Below are positions 7,652 to 14,909 of a stretch of DNA of 28,461 nt, piece after piece (position 1 is the stretch's first letter; every line of letters starts with the position of its first letter). Below the pieces are notes generated by a model. The model saw only the letters and a list, made by a program, of their open reading frames with translations. It did not search any database and was not told the DNA's origin. The stretch lies in the NCBI GenBank assembly GCA_910577785.1, contig CAJTNT010000044.1:1-28461 (forward strand), written 5' to 3'. The DNA is from an uncultured Lachnospiraceae bacterium (GTDB lineage: Bacteria > Bacillota > Clostridia > Lachnospirales > Lachnospiraceae). Both the position numbers and the translations under genes were made by a program.

Positions 7652-8962
7652 TTATTTCTCGCATTTCCAGAAATAAGCACTATAAGCAGGCAATTCACTT
7701 CCTCCGCCAAAATCATGCGTTTCCCCGGTGATTATGTCCTCTGCCATGCCGCAGCCGGCGTCAAAATGTGCGGTATAGGCTTCGCTGTCCGCATTGATGG
7801 CCACCAGCACCCTTTCGTTTTCGCTCTTGCGCTCAAAGATGCACTGCTTGTTTGTCAGCACAACGGAGCGGAAGCTGCCGTAATTCAGGGCTTCAGAGCC
7901 TTTCTTGGCTTCCGCCAGCTGTGAGATCCAGGCAGTCAGCGCATTCCATTCCGGCTCATCAAAGCTGGGCCGCAGGGAAGGATCCCCATTTGCCTTGTCC
8001 CCGGCGGCGCCCCATTCGCTTCCGTAGTATACGCAGGGAATCCCTGGCATCCCAAAGCACAGTGCATAAATCAGCGGCAAATGCTTCGGCTCCTGCAGGA
8101 TCGTGGCAATCCTGGAAACGTCATGGTTGTCCACAAAGCTTAAGAGGTGTTTCCCACGGTAAAGGGTCCAGTTCTCCGGGCCGAACTGCCGTAGCAGGGA
8201 ATGGATGATTTCAAACATATTCATGGAGTTAAAGCTGGAATGCAGCCCCTTATAGCACTCGTAATTGGTGGCTGAGTGGAGCATGGCGTCGTTCATCAGC
8301 TGGTTGTAGTCCCCATGCAGCATCTCCCCAACCAGGAAGAAATCCTCCTTGAGCCCTTCGCAGTGGCTGCGCAGCCTGCGTACGAAGTCATGGTCGAGGC
8401 AATAGGCCACATCCAGGCGCAGCCCGTCAATATCCCATTCCTTCACCCAGCAGCTGACGCTGTCCAGAAGGTACTGGATGACCTCCTCATTCCGCAGGTT
8501 CAGCTTTACCAAATCATAGTTGCCTTCCCATCCTTCGTACCACAGACCGTCATTGTAATTGGAATTCCCGCCAAAATTAATATGGAACCAGTCCTTATAA
8601 CGGGAACCTTCCCTATTCTTTAGCACATCCTGGAACGCGAAGAACCCCCTCCCAGCATGGTTGAACACGCCGTCCAGTACCACGCGGATGCCTGCGTCAT
8701 GGAGGGCGTCGCAGACCTCCTTAAAATCTTCATTCGTCCCCAGGCGCACATCTACCTTCCGGTAGTCCCTGGCATTGTACCCATGGGTATCAGACTCAAA
8801 AAGGGGTGAAAAATAAATCGCGTTAACTCCCAATTTCTCCAGATGGGGAATCCACTCCTTTACTTTCTGTATGCGGTTCTTGGCCACGCCGTCATTTTCA
8901 AAAGGCGCCCCGCAGAACCCCAGCGGATAGATCTGATAGAATACACTTTCATAAGCCCACAT
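7652..8962 (-). CDS. GH13 alpha-amylase-family glycoside hydrolase, intracellular
   Basis: A TIM-barrel GH13 enzyme that hydrolyses alpha-glucosidic bonds. All conserved regions are present: DGVFNH (97-102), GLRLDVA with nucleophile D184, VGEM with acid/base E213, and FVDNHD with transition-state D281. MPGIPCVYYGSEWG resembles cyclomaltodextrinase/neopullulanase-type enzymes, but their N-terminal domain is absent: the barrel begins at residue 5. No signal peptide, so it probably acts on imported maltodextrins. Length is 436 aa, ending in a short C-terminal beta domain. The ribosome site GAAAGGAGC (minus strand, 8971-8980) supports this start. It is divergent from tmk/lacI; the LacI-type protein is a possible but unproven regulator. 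Confidence 0.9.
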   Translation of the reverse strand: MWAYESVFYQIYPLGFCGAPFENDGVAKNRIQKVKEWIPHLEKLGVNAIYFSPLFESDTHGYNARDYRKVDVRLGTNEDFKEVCDALHDAGIRVVLDGVFNHAGRGFFAFQDVLKNREGSRYKDWFHINFGGNSNYNDGLWYEGWEGNYDLVKLNLRNEEVIQYLLDSVSCWVKEWDIDGLRLDVAYCLDHDFVRRLRSHCEGLKEDFFLVGEMLHGDYNQLMNDAMLHSATNYECYKGLHSSFNSMNMFEIIHSLLRQFGPENWTLYRGKHLLSFVDNHDVSRIATILQEPKHLPLIYALCFGMPGIPCVYYGSEWGAAGDKANGDPSLRPSFDEPEWNALTAWISQLAEAKKGSEALNYGSFRSVVLTNKQCIFERKSENERVLVAINADSEAYTAHFDAGCGMAEDIITGETHDFGGGSELPAYSAYFWKCEK

Positions 8963-9318
8963 AAAACAGCAGCTCCTTTCTATAAAAAATCATTAATAGT
9001 CATTATCTCGTCACAATTCAGAAGATTTTAATATGTAAGAATGAAACAAGATATTTTTATTATAATCATTCTTGGCACGGATAGCAATGAAAATAATGAA
9101 AATTCTGTTGGCATAAAATATCTGTTACTATTTAACCGCCGGAGTAATATTCATGGGGTGAGGAAAATGGCTGCACGGACGATGGTTCGTCAAGTCTGCA
9201 CAGACACAGTATCCCCAGGTAAAGTTACACTATCAATTAAAAGTAAAGATATTGTATTTTTTTTACTAAAAGTATATAATAAGGGCATAGAGATTGATGC
9301 ACAGAATGGAGAAGAGGG
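8963..9318. other. divergent intergenic region (amylase / tmk)
   Basis: The 356 bases contain no convincing gene. A 93-codon frame at 9041-9322 is isoleucine-rich, lacks a ribosome site and overlaps the tmk start, so I do not call it. The right end carries the tmk promoter. Two adjacent short palindromes, GACGA-N4-TCGTC (9178-9191) and GTCTGCACAGAC (9194-9205), could be regulator sites. I see no clear promoter for the minus-strand amylase gene and no catabolite-response element. Confidence 0.4.
9252..9280 (+). promoter_or_regulatory. promoter of tmk-lacI
   Basis: TTGTAT (9252-9257) and TATAAT (9275-9280) with a 17-base spacer, 38 bases upstream of ATG 9319. The A/T-rich surroundings favour it. 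Confidence 0.6.
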
Positions 9319-9999
9319 ATGAAAGACAAGATGGTTTCACAGAAGAGGAAAGGCTGCCTGATTGCCCTGGAGGGGATTGACGGGAGCGGTAAGAGTACGC
9401 AGGCTCGGATGCTGGCGGAGCGGATGCGCCAAGAAGGGATTGCCTGCTATGCCACGATGGAGCCGACTGATTCCCCGATTGGCGCCCTGATCCGCCAGAT
9501 TCTGACAGGCCGGGTGAAGACCGATAACCGTGTCATTGCCCCCCTGTTCGTGGCAGACCGTCTGGATCACTTGCTGAATGAGGTAAATGGGATTCTGCCT
9601 AAGATAGAAGAAGGCATCCATGTCATTACGGATCGGTATTATTTTTCTTCCTATGCCTATCAGGGCGTGGATTTGCCGATGGACTGGGTCATCCGGGCCA
9701 ATGAGCCCAACAGCGCGATCCTGCGGCCGGCCGTCACCATATTTCTGGATCTTACGCCAGAGCTGGCGTTGGAGCGGATCGCACGCAACCGGTTCCAAAT
9801 GGAATTGTTTGAAGAGAAAGCGAGGCTGGTTCAGGTACGGGAGAAATATATGGAAGCCTTTGAGGCGTTAAAAGGTGTGGAACGGGTGGCAGTTGTGGAT
9901 GCAGGCAGGAGCCTTGGGGAAATTGCGGACGAGGTTTGGGAAGTAGTAAAGGAATACATAAAAATGAGTGATAGCGGAGAAGAGATATGGCAACGTTAA
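9319..9999 (+). CDS. tmk: thymidylate kinase (dTMP kinase)
   Basis: Phosphorylates dTMP to dTDP using ATP in DNA precursor synthesis. The P-loop is GIDGSGKST (residues 19-27). EPTDSPIGALIRQIL is the dTMP-binding segment and TDRYYFSSYAYQG the DRY motif region. ARNRFQMELFE lies in the lid. Length 226 aa is slightly above the common ~205-215. GGAG at 9308-9311 favours ATG 9319; M5 is an alternative. The 3' end overlaps the LacI-type gene by 13 bases in another frame, an unusual partner for tmk, which in Firmicutes is more often near DNA polymerase III delta' genes. A second tmk may exist elsewhere, which cannot be seen here. Confidence 0.93.
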   Translation: MKDKMVSQKRKGCLIALEGIDGSGKSTQARMLAERMRQEGIACYATMEPTDSPIGALIRQILTGRVKTDNRVIAPLFVADRLDHLLNEVNGILPKIEEGIHVITDRYYFSSYAYQGVDLPMDWVIRANEPNSAILRPAVTIFLDLTPELALERIARNRFQMELFEEKARLVQVREKYMEAFEALKGVERVAVVDAGRSLGEIADEVWEVVKEYIKMSDSGEEIWQR

Positions 10000-11033
10000 A
10001 AGAATTATCAAAAATCACGGGTTATTCCATCGCAACCATATCCAGGGTGCTGAATGAGGATGAGACGTTAAATGTAACGGAGAATACCAGGAAAATGATT
10101 TTGGAGGCGGCAGGGAGGATTGATTATTCCAGCAAGCATAACGCATCAAAGAAGGGCAAGGAGGAGCGCCTGAAAATAGGGATTGTAGAAATAGGGGATG
10201 CGCGCAAGATTGGCAAGGATCCATATTATCTGTATCTGAAGGGGAGCATGGAGAGCTGCTGCTTTGAGAATGGGATAGAGACGGTGATGATGCAGTATGA
10301 CGCAGAGAATAGATGCTATCGGAGCGCCAGTTCCCAGGAGGTAAATGGGATCCTGGCGATTGGGCAGTTCCAGAAGGAGCAGATTGAAGCCATGAAAAAA
10401 TGCACTGCACGGATTATTTTCCTGGACTCTGCCCCCTATCCGGAAGAATTTTGCTCTGTCCTTCCGAATTATGAGGTAGGGATCCGCCAGGGGATGGATT
10501 ACCTGATTGGGCAGGGGCATAGGAAGATTGCTTTTGTCGGCCCGGTGTATGCGGCTGATTCCACGGGGATCCGACAGTTAGAGCAGCGGCGCAAGTATTT
10601 TAAGGATTATCTGGAGAGCCATGCGCAGGAGGGGATCGAGGGTATCCTGCTGGATATGGATTGGCAGGAAGAGGATGTGGCAGAAGAGATTATCTTGTAT
10701 TTTAAGGGGATGGGTGATGCGGAAGAAAAGCCGACGGCTTTCTTTTCCTATAATGAGACTACGGCGATGGGAGTGCTCCGCGGCCTGCAGATCCTGGGCT
10801 GCCAGGTGCCGGAGGATTACAGCATATTGAGCTATAACGATACCCTGCTGGCCACCTTGACCCAGCCGCAGCTTTCCGGCATCCGAATTAATATAGAAGA
10901 AATGGTACAGAATGTTATCTTTCTGTTGGAGCGGATGGTGCGGGAGCCGAAGTCCATCCCACTGAGCATTTCTGTGCCGTCCACCCTGGTCATCCGTGAG
11001 AGTGTAAGGCACAATTTGAAATTCAGGGATTGA
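9987..11033 (+). CDS. LacI/GalR-family transcriptional regulator
   Basis: The N-terminal helix-turn-helix TLKELSKITGYSIATISRVL (residues 3-22) and the following hinge region are typical LacI. The rest (about 60-340) is a periplasmic-binding-protein-like sugar sensor with HRKIAFVGPV and a PEDYSILSYNDT-type motif near residue 275. Length 348 aa is normal. It starts inside tmk (13-base overlap), with GGAGAAGAG just upstream, so it is translated from the tmk mRNA. The ligand is unknown; the nearest sugar gene is the divergent GH13 enzyme about 1 kb away. It could equally act elsewhere. Confidence 0.92.
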   Translation: MATLKELSKITGYSIATISRVLNEDETLNVTENTRKMILEAAGRIDYSSKHNASKKGKEERLKIGIVEIGDARKIGKDPYYLYLKGSMESCCFENGIETVMMQYDAENRCYRSASSQEVNGILAIGQFQKEQIEAMKKCTARIIFLDSAPYPEEFCSVLPNYEVGIRQGMDYLIGQGHRKIAFVGPVYAADSTGIRQLEQRRKYFKDYLESHAQEGIEGILLDMDWQEEDVAEEIILYFKGMGDAEEKPTAFFSYNETTAMGVLRGLQILGCQVPEDYSILSYNDTLLATLTQPQLSGIRINIEEMVQNVIFLLERMVREPKSIPLSISVPSTLVIRESVRHNLKFRD

Positions 11034-11058
11034 CAGAAGCAGAAGATTATGAGATAGT
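11030..11058 (+). promoter_or_regulatory. weak candidate promoter of nadA
   Basis: TTGACA (11030-11035), overlapping the end of the LacI-type gene, is followed after 17 bases by GATAGT (11053-11058). A second option, TTATGA (11047-11052) with TATACT (11070-11075), overlaps it. No NiaR-like operator was recognised. Confidence 0.35.
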
Positions 11059-11117
11059 AAGCAAAAAGGTATACTGTGGGATTTTTGGTTTTAATAAATA
11101 CAGAAAGCAGGAAGGTT

Positions 11118-12020
11118 ATGTCAACAATAGAGAAAATCAGTGAATGGAAGCAGAAGCGGGACGCCATTATTCTGGCTCATTACTATGTGGATGACAAAGT
11201 GCAGGCTGTTGCAGATTATGTAGGGGATTCATTCTACCTTAGTAAAATTGCGGCGAAGGCAAAGGCGCAGGTAATCCTGTTCTGCGGGGTGTCCTTTATG
11301 GGGGAGAGCGCGAAGATCCTCAGCCCAGAGAAAACGGTGCTGATGCCGGATAGGCTGGCGGACTGCCCGATGGCGCACATGGCAGATATTGGGAAAATCC
11401 GGGAAATGCGGGACAAGTATGAGGATCTGGCAGTGGTCTGCTATATCAATTCCACTGCTTTGCTCAAGACCTATTCCGATGTGTGCGTGACCTCATCCAA
11501 TGCGCTTAAGATTGTGAAGGCATTGCCGAACCAGCATATTTTCTTTATCCCAGATGAGAACTTGGGGCGTTATGTGGCTTCGCAGGTTCCGGAAAAGCAT
11601 TTTATCTTCAATGAGGGATTCTGCCATGTACATAAGGGGATTTTGGCTGAAAATGTGAAGAAGACGAAAGAGGCCCATCCGGATGCGCAGATTTTAGTAC
11701 ATCCGGAGTGTACGTCAGATGTGGTTTCCTTAGCAGACTATGTGGGGAGTACGTCAGGCATTATTGCATTTGCCACAGAGAGCGGGGCGGAGGAATTTAT
11801 CATTGGCACGGAAATGGGCGTGCTGTATGAGCTTAGGCAAAAGAACCCTGGCAAACGTTTTTATTCTGTGGGGCATAGCCAGTACTGCCCGGATATGAGG
11901 CGTATCACCTTGGAGAAGGTAGCAGATGCCTTAGAACAGATGTCTGGCAGGGTGGAGCTGGATGAGGATATAAGGCGCAAGGCCATGAAGCCTTTGGAGC
12001 GGATGCTGGAATTAGGGTAA
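11118..12020 (+). CDS. nadA: quinolinate synthase A
   Basis: A [4Fe-4S] enzyme condensing iminoaspartate with dihydroxyacetone phosphate to quinolinate in de novo NAD synthesis. The three expected cluster cysteines are present: C83 in LADCPMAHM, C169 in EGFCHVH, and the cysteine of SQYCPDM near residue 256. ILAHYYVDDKVQ near the N-terminus and HPECTSDVV are also conserved. Length 300 aa is typical of the short form. ATG 11118 is chosen because AGGA lies 5 bases upstream and the family begins close to it; the upstream in-frame ATG 11076 has no ribosome site. Notably nadB and nadC, its usual operon partners, are not adjacent. Confidence 0.93.
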   Translation: MSTIEKISEWKQKRDAIILAHYYVDDKVQAVADYVGDSFYLSKIAAKAKAQVILFCGVSFMGESAKILSPEKTVLMPDRLADCPMAHMADIGKIREMRDKYEDLAVVCYINSTALLKTYSDVCVTSSNALKIVKALPNQHIFFIPDENLGRYVASQVPEKHFIFNEGFCHVHKGILAENVKKTKEAHPDAQILVHPECTSDVVSLADYVGSTSGIIAFATESGAEEFIIGTEMGVLYELRQKNPGKRFYSVGHSQYCPDMRRITLEKVADALEQMSGRVELDEDIRRKAMKPLERMLELG

Positions 12021-12101
12021 GGGAGTATCACTGTGTAACTGTTGCTATTCCTATGGGTATTTCTGTCTGTTCGCGGACTCCCAGGCTGTGAATAGTTACA
12101 A

Positions 12102-12130
12102 TTGATTTTATGGCAAGGATATGGTATGAT
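12102..12130 (+). promoter_or_regulatory. promoter of the REC-HD-GYP gene
   Basis: TTGATT (12102-12107) and TATGAT (12125-12130) are 17 bases apart, the latter preceded by TGG (extended -10). Spacing to ATG 12164 is 33 bases, with AAAGGAGAA as ribosome site. Confidence 0.65.
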
Positions 12131-12163
12131 AGGTGAGAACAGTATCATTGCAAAGGAGAAATT

Positions 12164-13249
12164 ATGGAACGGAATACGTTATTAATTGTAGACGATGTTG
12201 AAATGAACCGTGAAATGCTGAAATATATCTTTGAAGATAGATTTGAGATTCTGGAAGCAGGCGACGGGGATACGACATTGCAGCTGATGGAAGAGCATGG
12301 AGATCGCATTGCCCTTCTGTTTTTAGACATCATTATGCCGGGCAAATCCGGATTGGATGTGCTGGAATATATGGTAGAACATAAATATATTGAGTATATC
12401 CCAGTCATCATTATCACAGGGGAAGAGTCTACAGATACGGCCGTAAAGGCATATGAATATGGCGCATCCGATATTGTGTATAAGCCTTTTGTGCCGCAGG
12501 TAATTATTCAGCGTACATTGAATCTGATTGAGCTGTTTTCGAATCGGATTGACATAGAGAATAAGCTGGAGGAGCGTACTAAGCAGCTGAAGGAGAGCCA
12601 GGAGAAGCTAAAGAAACAGAATGACTTCCTTATCAATGCTTTGAGTTCTGTGGTGGAGTTCCGGAGTTTAGAATCTGGGGAGCATATCCAGAGGGTGAAG
12701 TTCTATACGCGCATGCTGCTGAAGTATGTGGTGAAGTCTTACCCAGAATACCGCCTGTCCAAAGAGGCGGTGGATTTAATTGTAAGCGCGTCTGCGCTTC
12801 ATGACTTAGGAAAGATTGCGATTCCCGACAATATCCTGCTCAAGCCGGGGAAACTGACCAAGGAAGAGTTCGATGAGATGAAGAAGCATACGATTTATGG
12901 GTGTGAGCTTCTGGAGAATTTCAAGCAGGATGAAGACGACTTCTACCAGTATTGTTATGAAATATGCAGATACCACCATGAACGTTATGATGGGAGAGGG
13001 TATCCGGATGGGCTTAAGGGAGAGGATATTCCAATTTGGGCTCAGGTCGTGGCGATTGCGGATGTGTATGACGCATTGGTGAGCAAGCGGGTGTACAAGG
13101 CGGCATATGCGCTGGACGAGGCGGCGCAGATGATCCTCAACGGAGAATGCGGCGTGTTTTCGCCGGTTATCCTGGATTGCTTCCAGCAGGCCAAGGATGA
13201 GTTTTTCAAGGCCACAAAGGGGGAATTGTCCTTTGCGGACATTAAGTAG
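12164..13249 (+). CDS. response regulator with HD-GYP output domain
   Basis: Residues 1-120 form a receiver domain: acidic pair D10/D11, phospho-acceptor D55 in LFLDIIMPG, and the conserved lysine of VYKPF near 107. A charged coiled-coil linker (about 128-155) leads to an HD-GYP domain with LHDLGKIAIPD (H213, D214) and HHERYDGRGYPDGL (H271-272, GYP ~279-281). Proteins of this RpfG-like architecture usually hydrolyse cyclic di-GMP, though some degrade other cyclic dinucleotides. All expected metal ligands visible here are intact, so it should be catalytically active. No sensor kinase is adjacent. It has its own promoter and terminator and is thus probably monocistronic. Confidence 0.9.
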   Translation: MERNTLLIVDDVEMNREMLKYIFEDRFEILEAGDGDTTLQLMEEHGDRIALLFLDIIMPGKSGLDVLEYMVEHKYIEYIPVIIITGEESTDTAVKAYEYGASDIVYKPFVPQVIIQRTLNLIELFSNRIDIENKLEERTKQLKESQEKLKKQNDFLINALSSVVEFRSLESGEHIQRVKFYTRMLLKYVVKSYPEYRLSKEAVDLIVSASALHDLGKIAIPDNILLKPGKLTKEEFDEMKKHTIYGCELLENFKQDEDDFYQYCYEICRYHHERYDGRGYPDGLKGEDIPIWAQVVAIADVYDALVSKRVYKAAYALDEAAQMILNGECGVFSPVILDCFQQAKDEFFKATKGELSFADIK

Positions 13250-13316
13250 CCAGGGCATAACTTACAGAGTAAGGGATAGATACATCAAAGAAGCGATGAT
13301 TAGAACAACAGTTACG

Positions 13317-13350
13317 GGGATTCCCAGAAATGGGATTCCCTTTTTCTTTT
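13317..13350 (+). terminator. rho-independent terminator after the REC-HD-GYP gene
   Basis: Ten-base stem GGGATTCCCA (13317-13326) with TGGGATTCCC (13331-13340), one T-T mismatch, GAAA tetraloop, followed by TTTTTCTTTT. It cleanly separates the response regulator from the murE operon. Confidence 0.88.
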
Positions 13351-13353
13351 CGC

Positions 13354-13382
13354 TTGCCAAACGCTTGAATATATCATATAAT
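13354..13382 (+). promoter_or_regulatory. promoter of the murE operon
   Basis: TTGCCA (13354-13359) and TATAAT (13377-13382), 17-base spacer, directly downstream of the terminator. No equally good promoter was seen in the short gaps of the following 13 kb, so this may drive the whole run. Confidence 0.75.
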
Positions 13383-13426
13383 AAGAAAAGTTGGATCGCC
13401 GGATATATTTAGGAAGGGGAAAGGCA

Positions 13427-14899
13427 ATGGAACGATTAGGAAGATTATTGGAAGGGCTGGAGTATACATTGGTGCAGGGACAGGCAGAGACAGAGATTAC
13501 AGGCCTGGTATATGATTCGCGCAAGGCAACGGAAGGCTGCCTGTTTGTCTGCATCAAGGGCGCGGTGGCGGATGGCCATGATTTTATTGACGAGGTGGCG
13601 CAAAAGGGCGCCGCAGCCATTATGGTACAGGAGGAGGCGGACGCCCCGGAAGGGGTGGCGCTCGTTCGGGTATCAGATACCCGCTATGGGCTGGCCTTGG
13701 CCTCCGCGGCGTGGTTTGGCCACCCAGCCAGGGAACTCAAGGTCATTGGCGTGACGGGGACAAAAGGGAAGACCACTACCACCTATATGGTGAAGTCCAT
13801 CTTGGAGCATGCAGGCTATCGGGTTGGGCTGATTGGCACCATTGAGGCGATTATCGGCGATCAGGTGATACCGGCGGATAGGACGACGCCGGAGTCTTAT
13901 ATTCTGCAGGAGTATTTCCGCCGGATGGCGGACAGCGGGTGCCAGTGCGTGGTGATGGAGGTTTCCTCCCAGGGGCTGATGCTGCACCGTACGGCGGGCA
14001 TCTTATTTGACATAGGGATTTTTACAAATCTTGAACCAGATCATATCGGCCCGAATGAGCATAGTTCCTTTGAGGAATATATGGCCTGCAAAGGGATGCT
14101 TTTCCGGCAGTGCCGGATTGGGATTGTCAATCGGGACGACAAGCATTGGCAGCAGGTGACGGCAGGGCATACATGTTCCTTGGAGACATTTGGTTTTTCG
14201 GAGGAGGCAGATTTGCGGGCAGTGGATGCTAAGCTGGTTCAGAGGCCGGGATACCTTGGTATTTCTTACCATGCCAGGGGGCTGGTGGATCTGGAGGTGG
14301 AGGTGGACGTGCCAGGGAAGTTCAGTATTTACAATTCCCTGACGGCAATTGCCATCTGCCGCCATTTCCAGGTGGCGCCAGGGGACATCCAGGAGGCCTT
14401 GCAGGCTGCCAGGGTGAAGGGCAGGATAGAGATGGTGAAGGTGTCCGATGATTTTACGCTGATGATTGACTATGCACACAATGCCATGAGTTTAGAGAGC
14501 CTGCTGGTTACGCTCAGGGAGTACGAGCCTGCCCGCCTGGTATGCCTGTTTGGCTGCGGAGGGAACCGCGCGAGACAGCGGCGGTATGAGATGGGCGAGG
14601 TATCCGGGCGGCTGGCGGATCTGTCGATTATCACTTCGGATAACCCACGTTTTGAGGAACCGCAGGCAATCATAGACGATATTAAGGTGGGAATGGCGAA
14701 GACGGACGGGAAATATGTGGAGATCATTGACCGTAAAGAGGCGATAAAGTATGCCATTTCCCATGGGCAGCCAGGGGATGTGATTGTGCTTGCCGGGAAG
14801 GGACACGAGGATTATCAGGAGATCAAGGGCAAGAAATATCCCATGGATGAACGGGCGCTGATCCAGGAGGTCCTTAAGGAATTGGCGCAGGAAAACTAG
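13427..14899 (+). CDS. murE: UDP-MurNAc-tripeptide synthetase MurE (meso-DAP type)
   Basis: Adds the third residue to UDP-MurNAc-L-Ala-D-Glu in peptidoglycan precursor synthesis. The ATP loop is GVTGTKGKTTTTYM near residue 110, with TTPES (UDP-MurNAc site) after it and EVSSQGL, HNAMSL and FGCGGNRA further on. The third-residue specificity motif reads DNPR (405-408), which in this family indicates meso-diaminopimelate rather than lysine. AGGAAGGGGAAAGG precedes ATG 13427; an upstream TTG at 13391 is possible but unneeded. Length 490 aa is normal. It sits 10 bases before priA rather than in a mur/dcw cluster. Confidence 0.95.
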   Translation: MERLGRLLEGLEYTLVQGQAETEITGLVYDSRKATEGCLFVCIKGAVADGHDFIDEVAQKGAAAIMVQEEADAPEGVALVRVSDTRYGLALASAAWFGHPARELKVIGVTGTKGKTTTTYMVKSILEHAGYRVGLIGTIEAIIGDQVIPADRTTPESYILQEYFRRMADSGCQCVVMEVSSQGLMLHRTAGILFDIGIFTNLEPDHIGPNEHSSFEEYMACKGMLFRQCRIGIVNRDDKHWQQVTAGHTCSLETFGFSEEADLRAVDAKLVQRPGYLGISYHARGLVDLEVEVDVPGKFSIYNSLTAIAICRHFQVAPGDIQEALQAARVKGRIEMVKVSDDFTLMIDYAHNAMSLESLLVTLREYEPARLVCLFGCGGNRARQRRYEMGEVSGRLADLSIITSDNPRFEEPQAIIDDIKVGMAKTDGKYVEIIDRKEAIKYAISHGQPGDVIVLAGKGHEDYQEIKGKKYPMDERALIQEVLKELAQEN

Positions 14900-14909
14900 G
14901 GGGTGCGCA

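Noticed and set aside
9041..9322. 93-codon frame upstream of tmk
   Set aside because: No ribosome site, IIIIL-rich start, contains the tmk promoter and overlaps the tmk start; probably chance.
12021..12099. Interleaved inverted repeats after nadA (GGGAGT/ACTCCC and GTAAC/GTTAC)
   Set aside because: Short, separated by long loops, and without T-tract; too weak to call a terminator or a pseudoknot.
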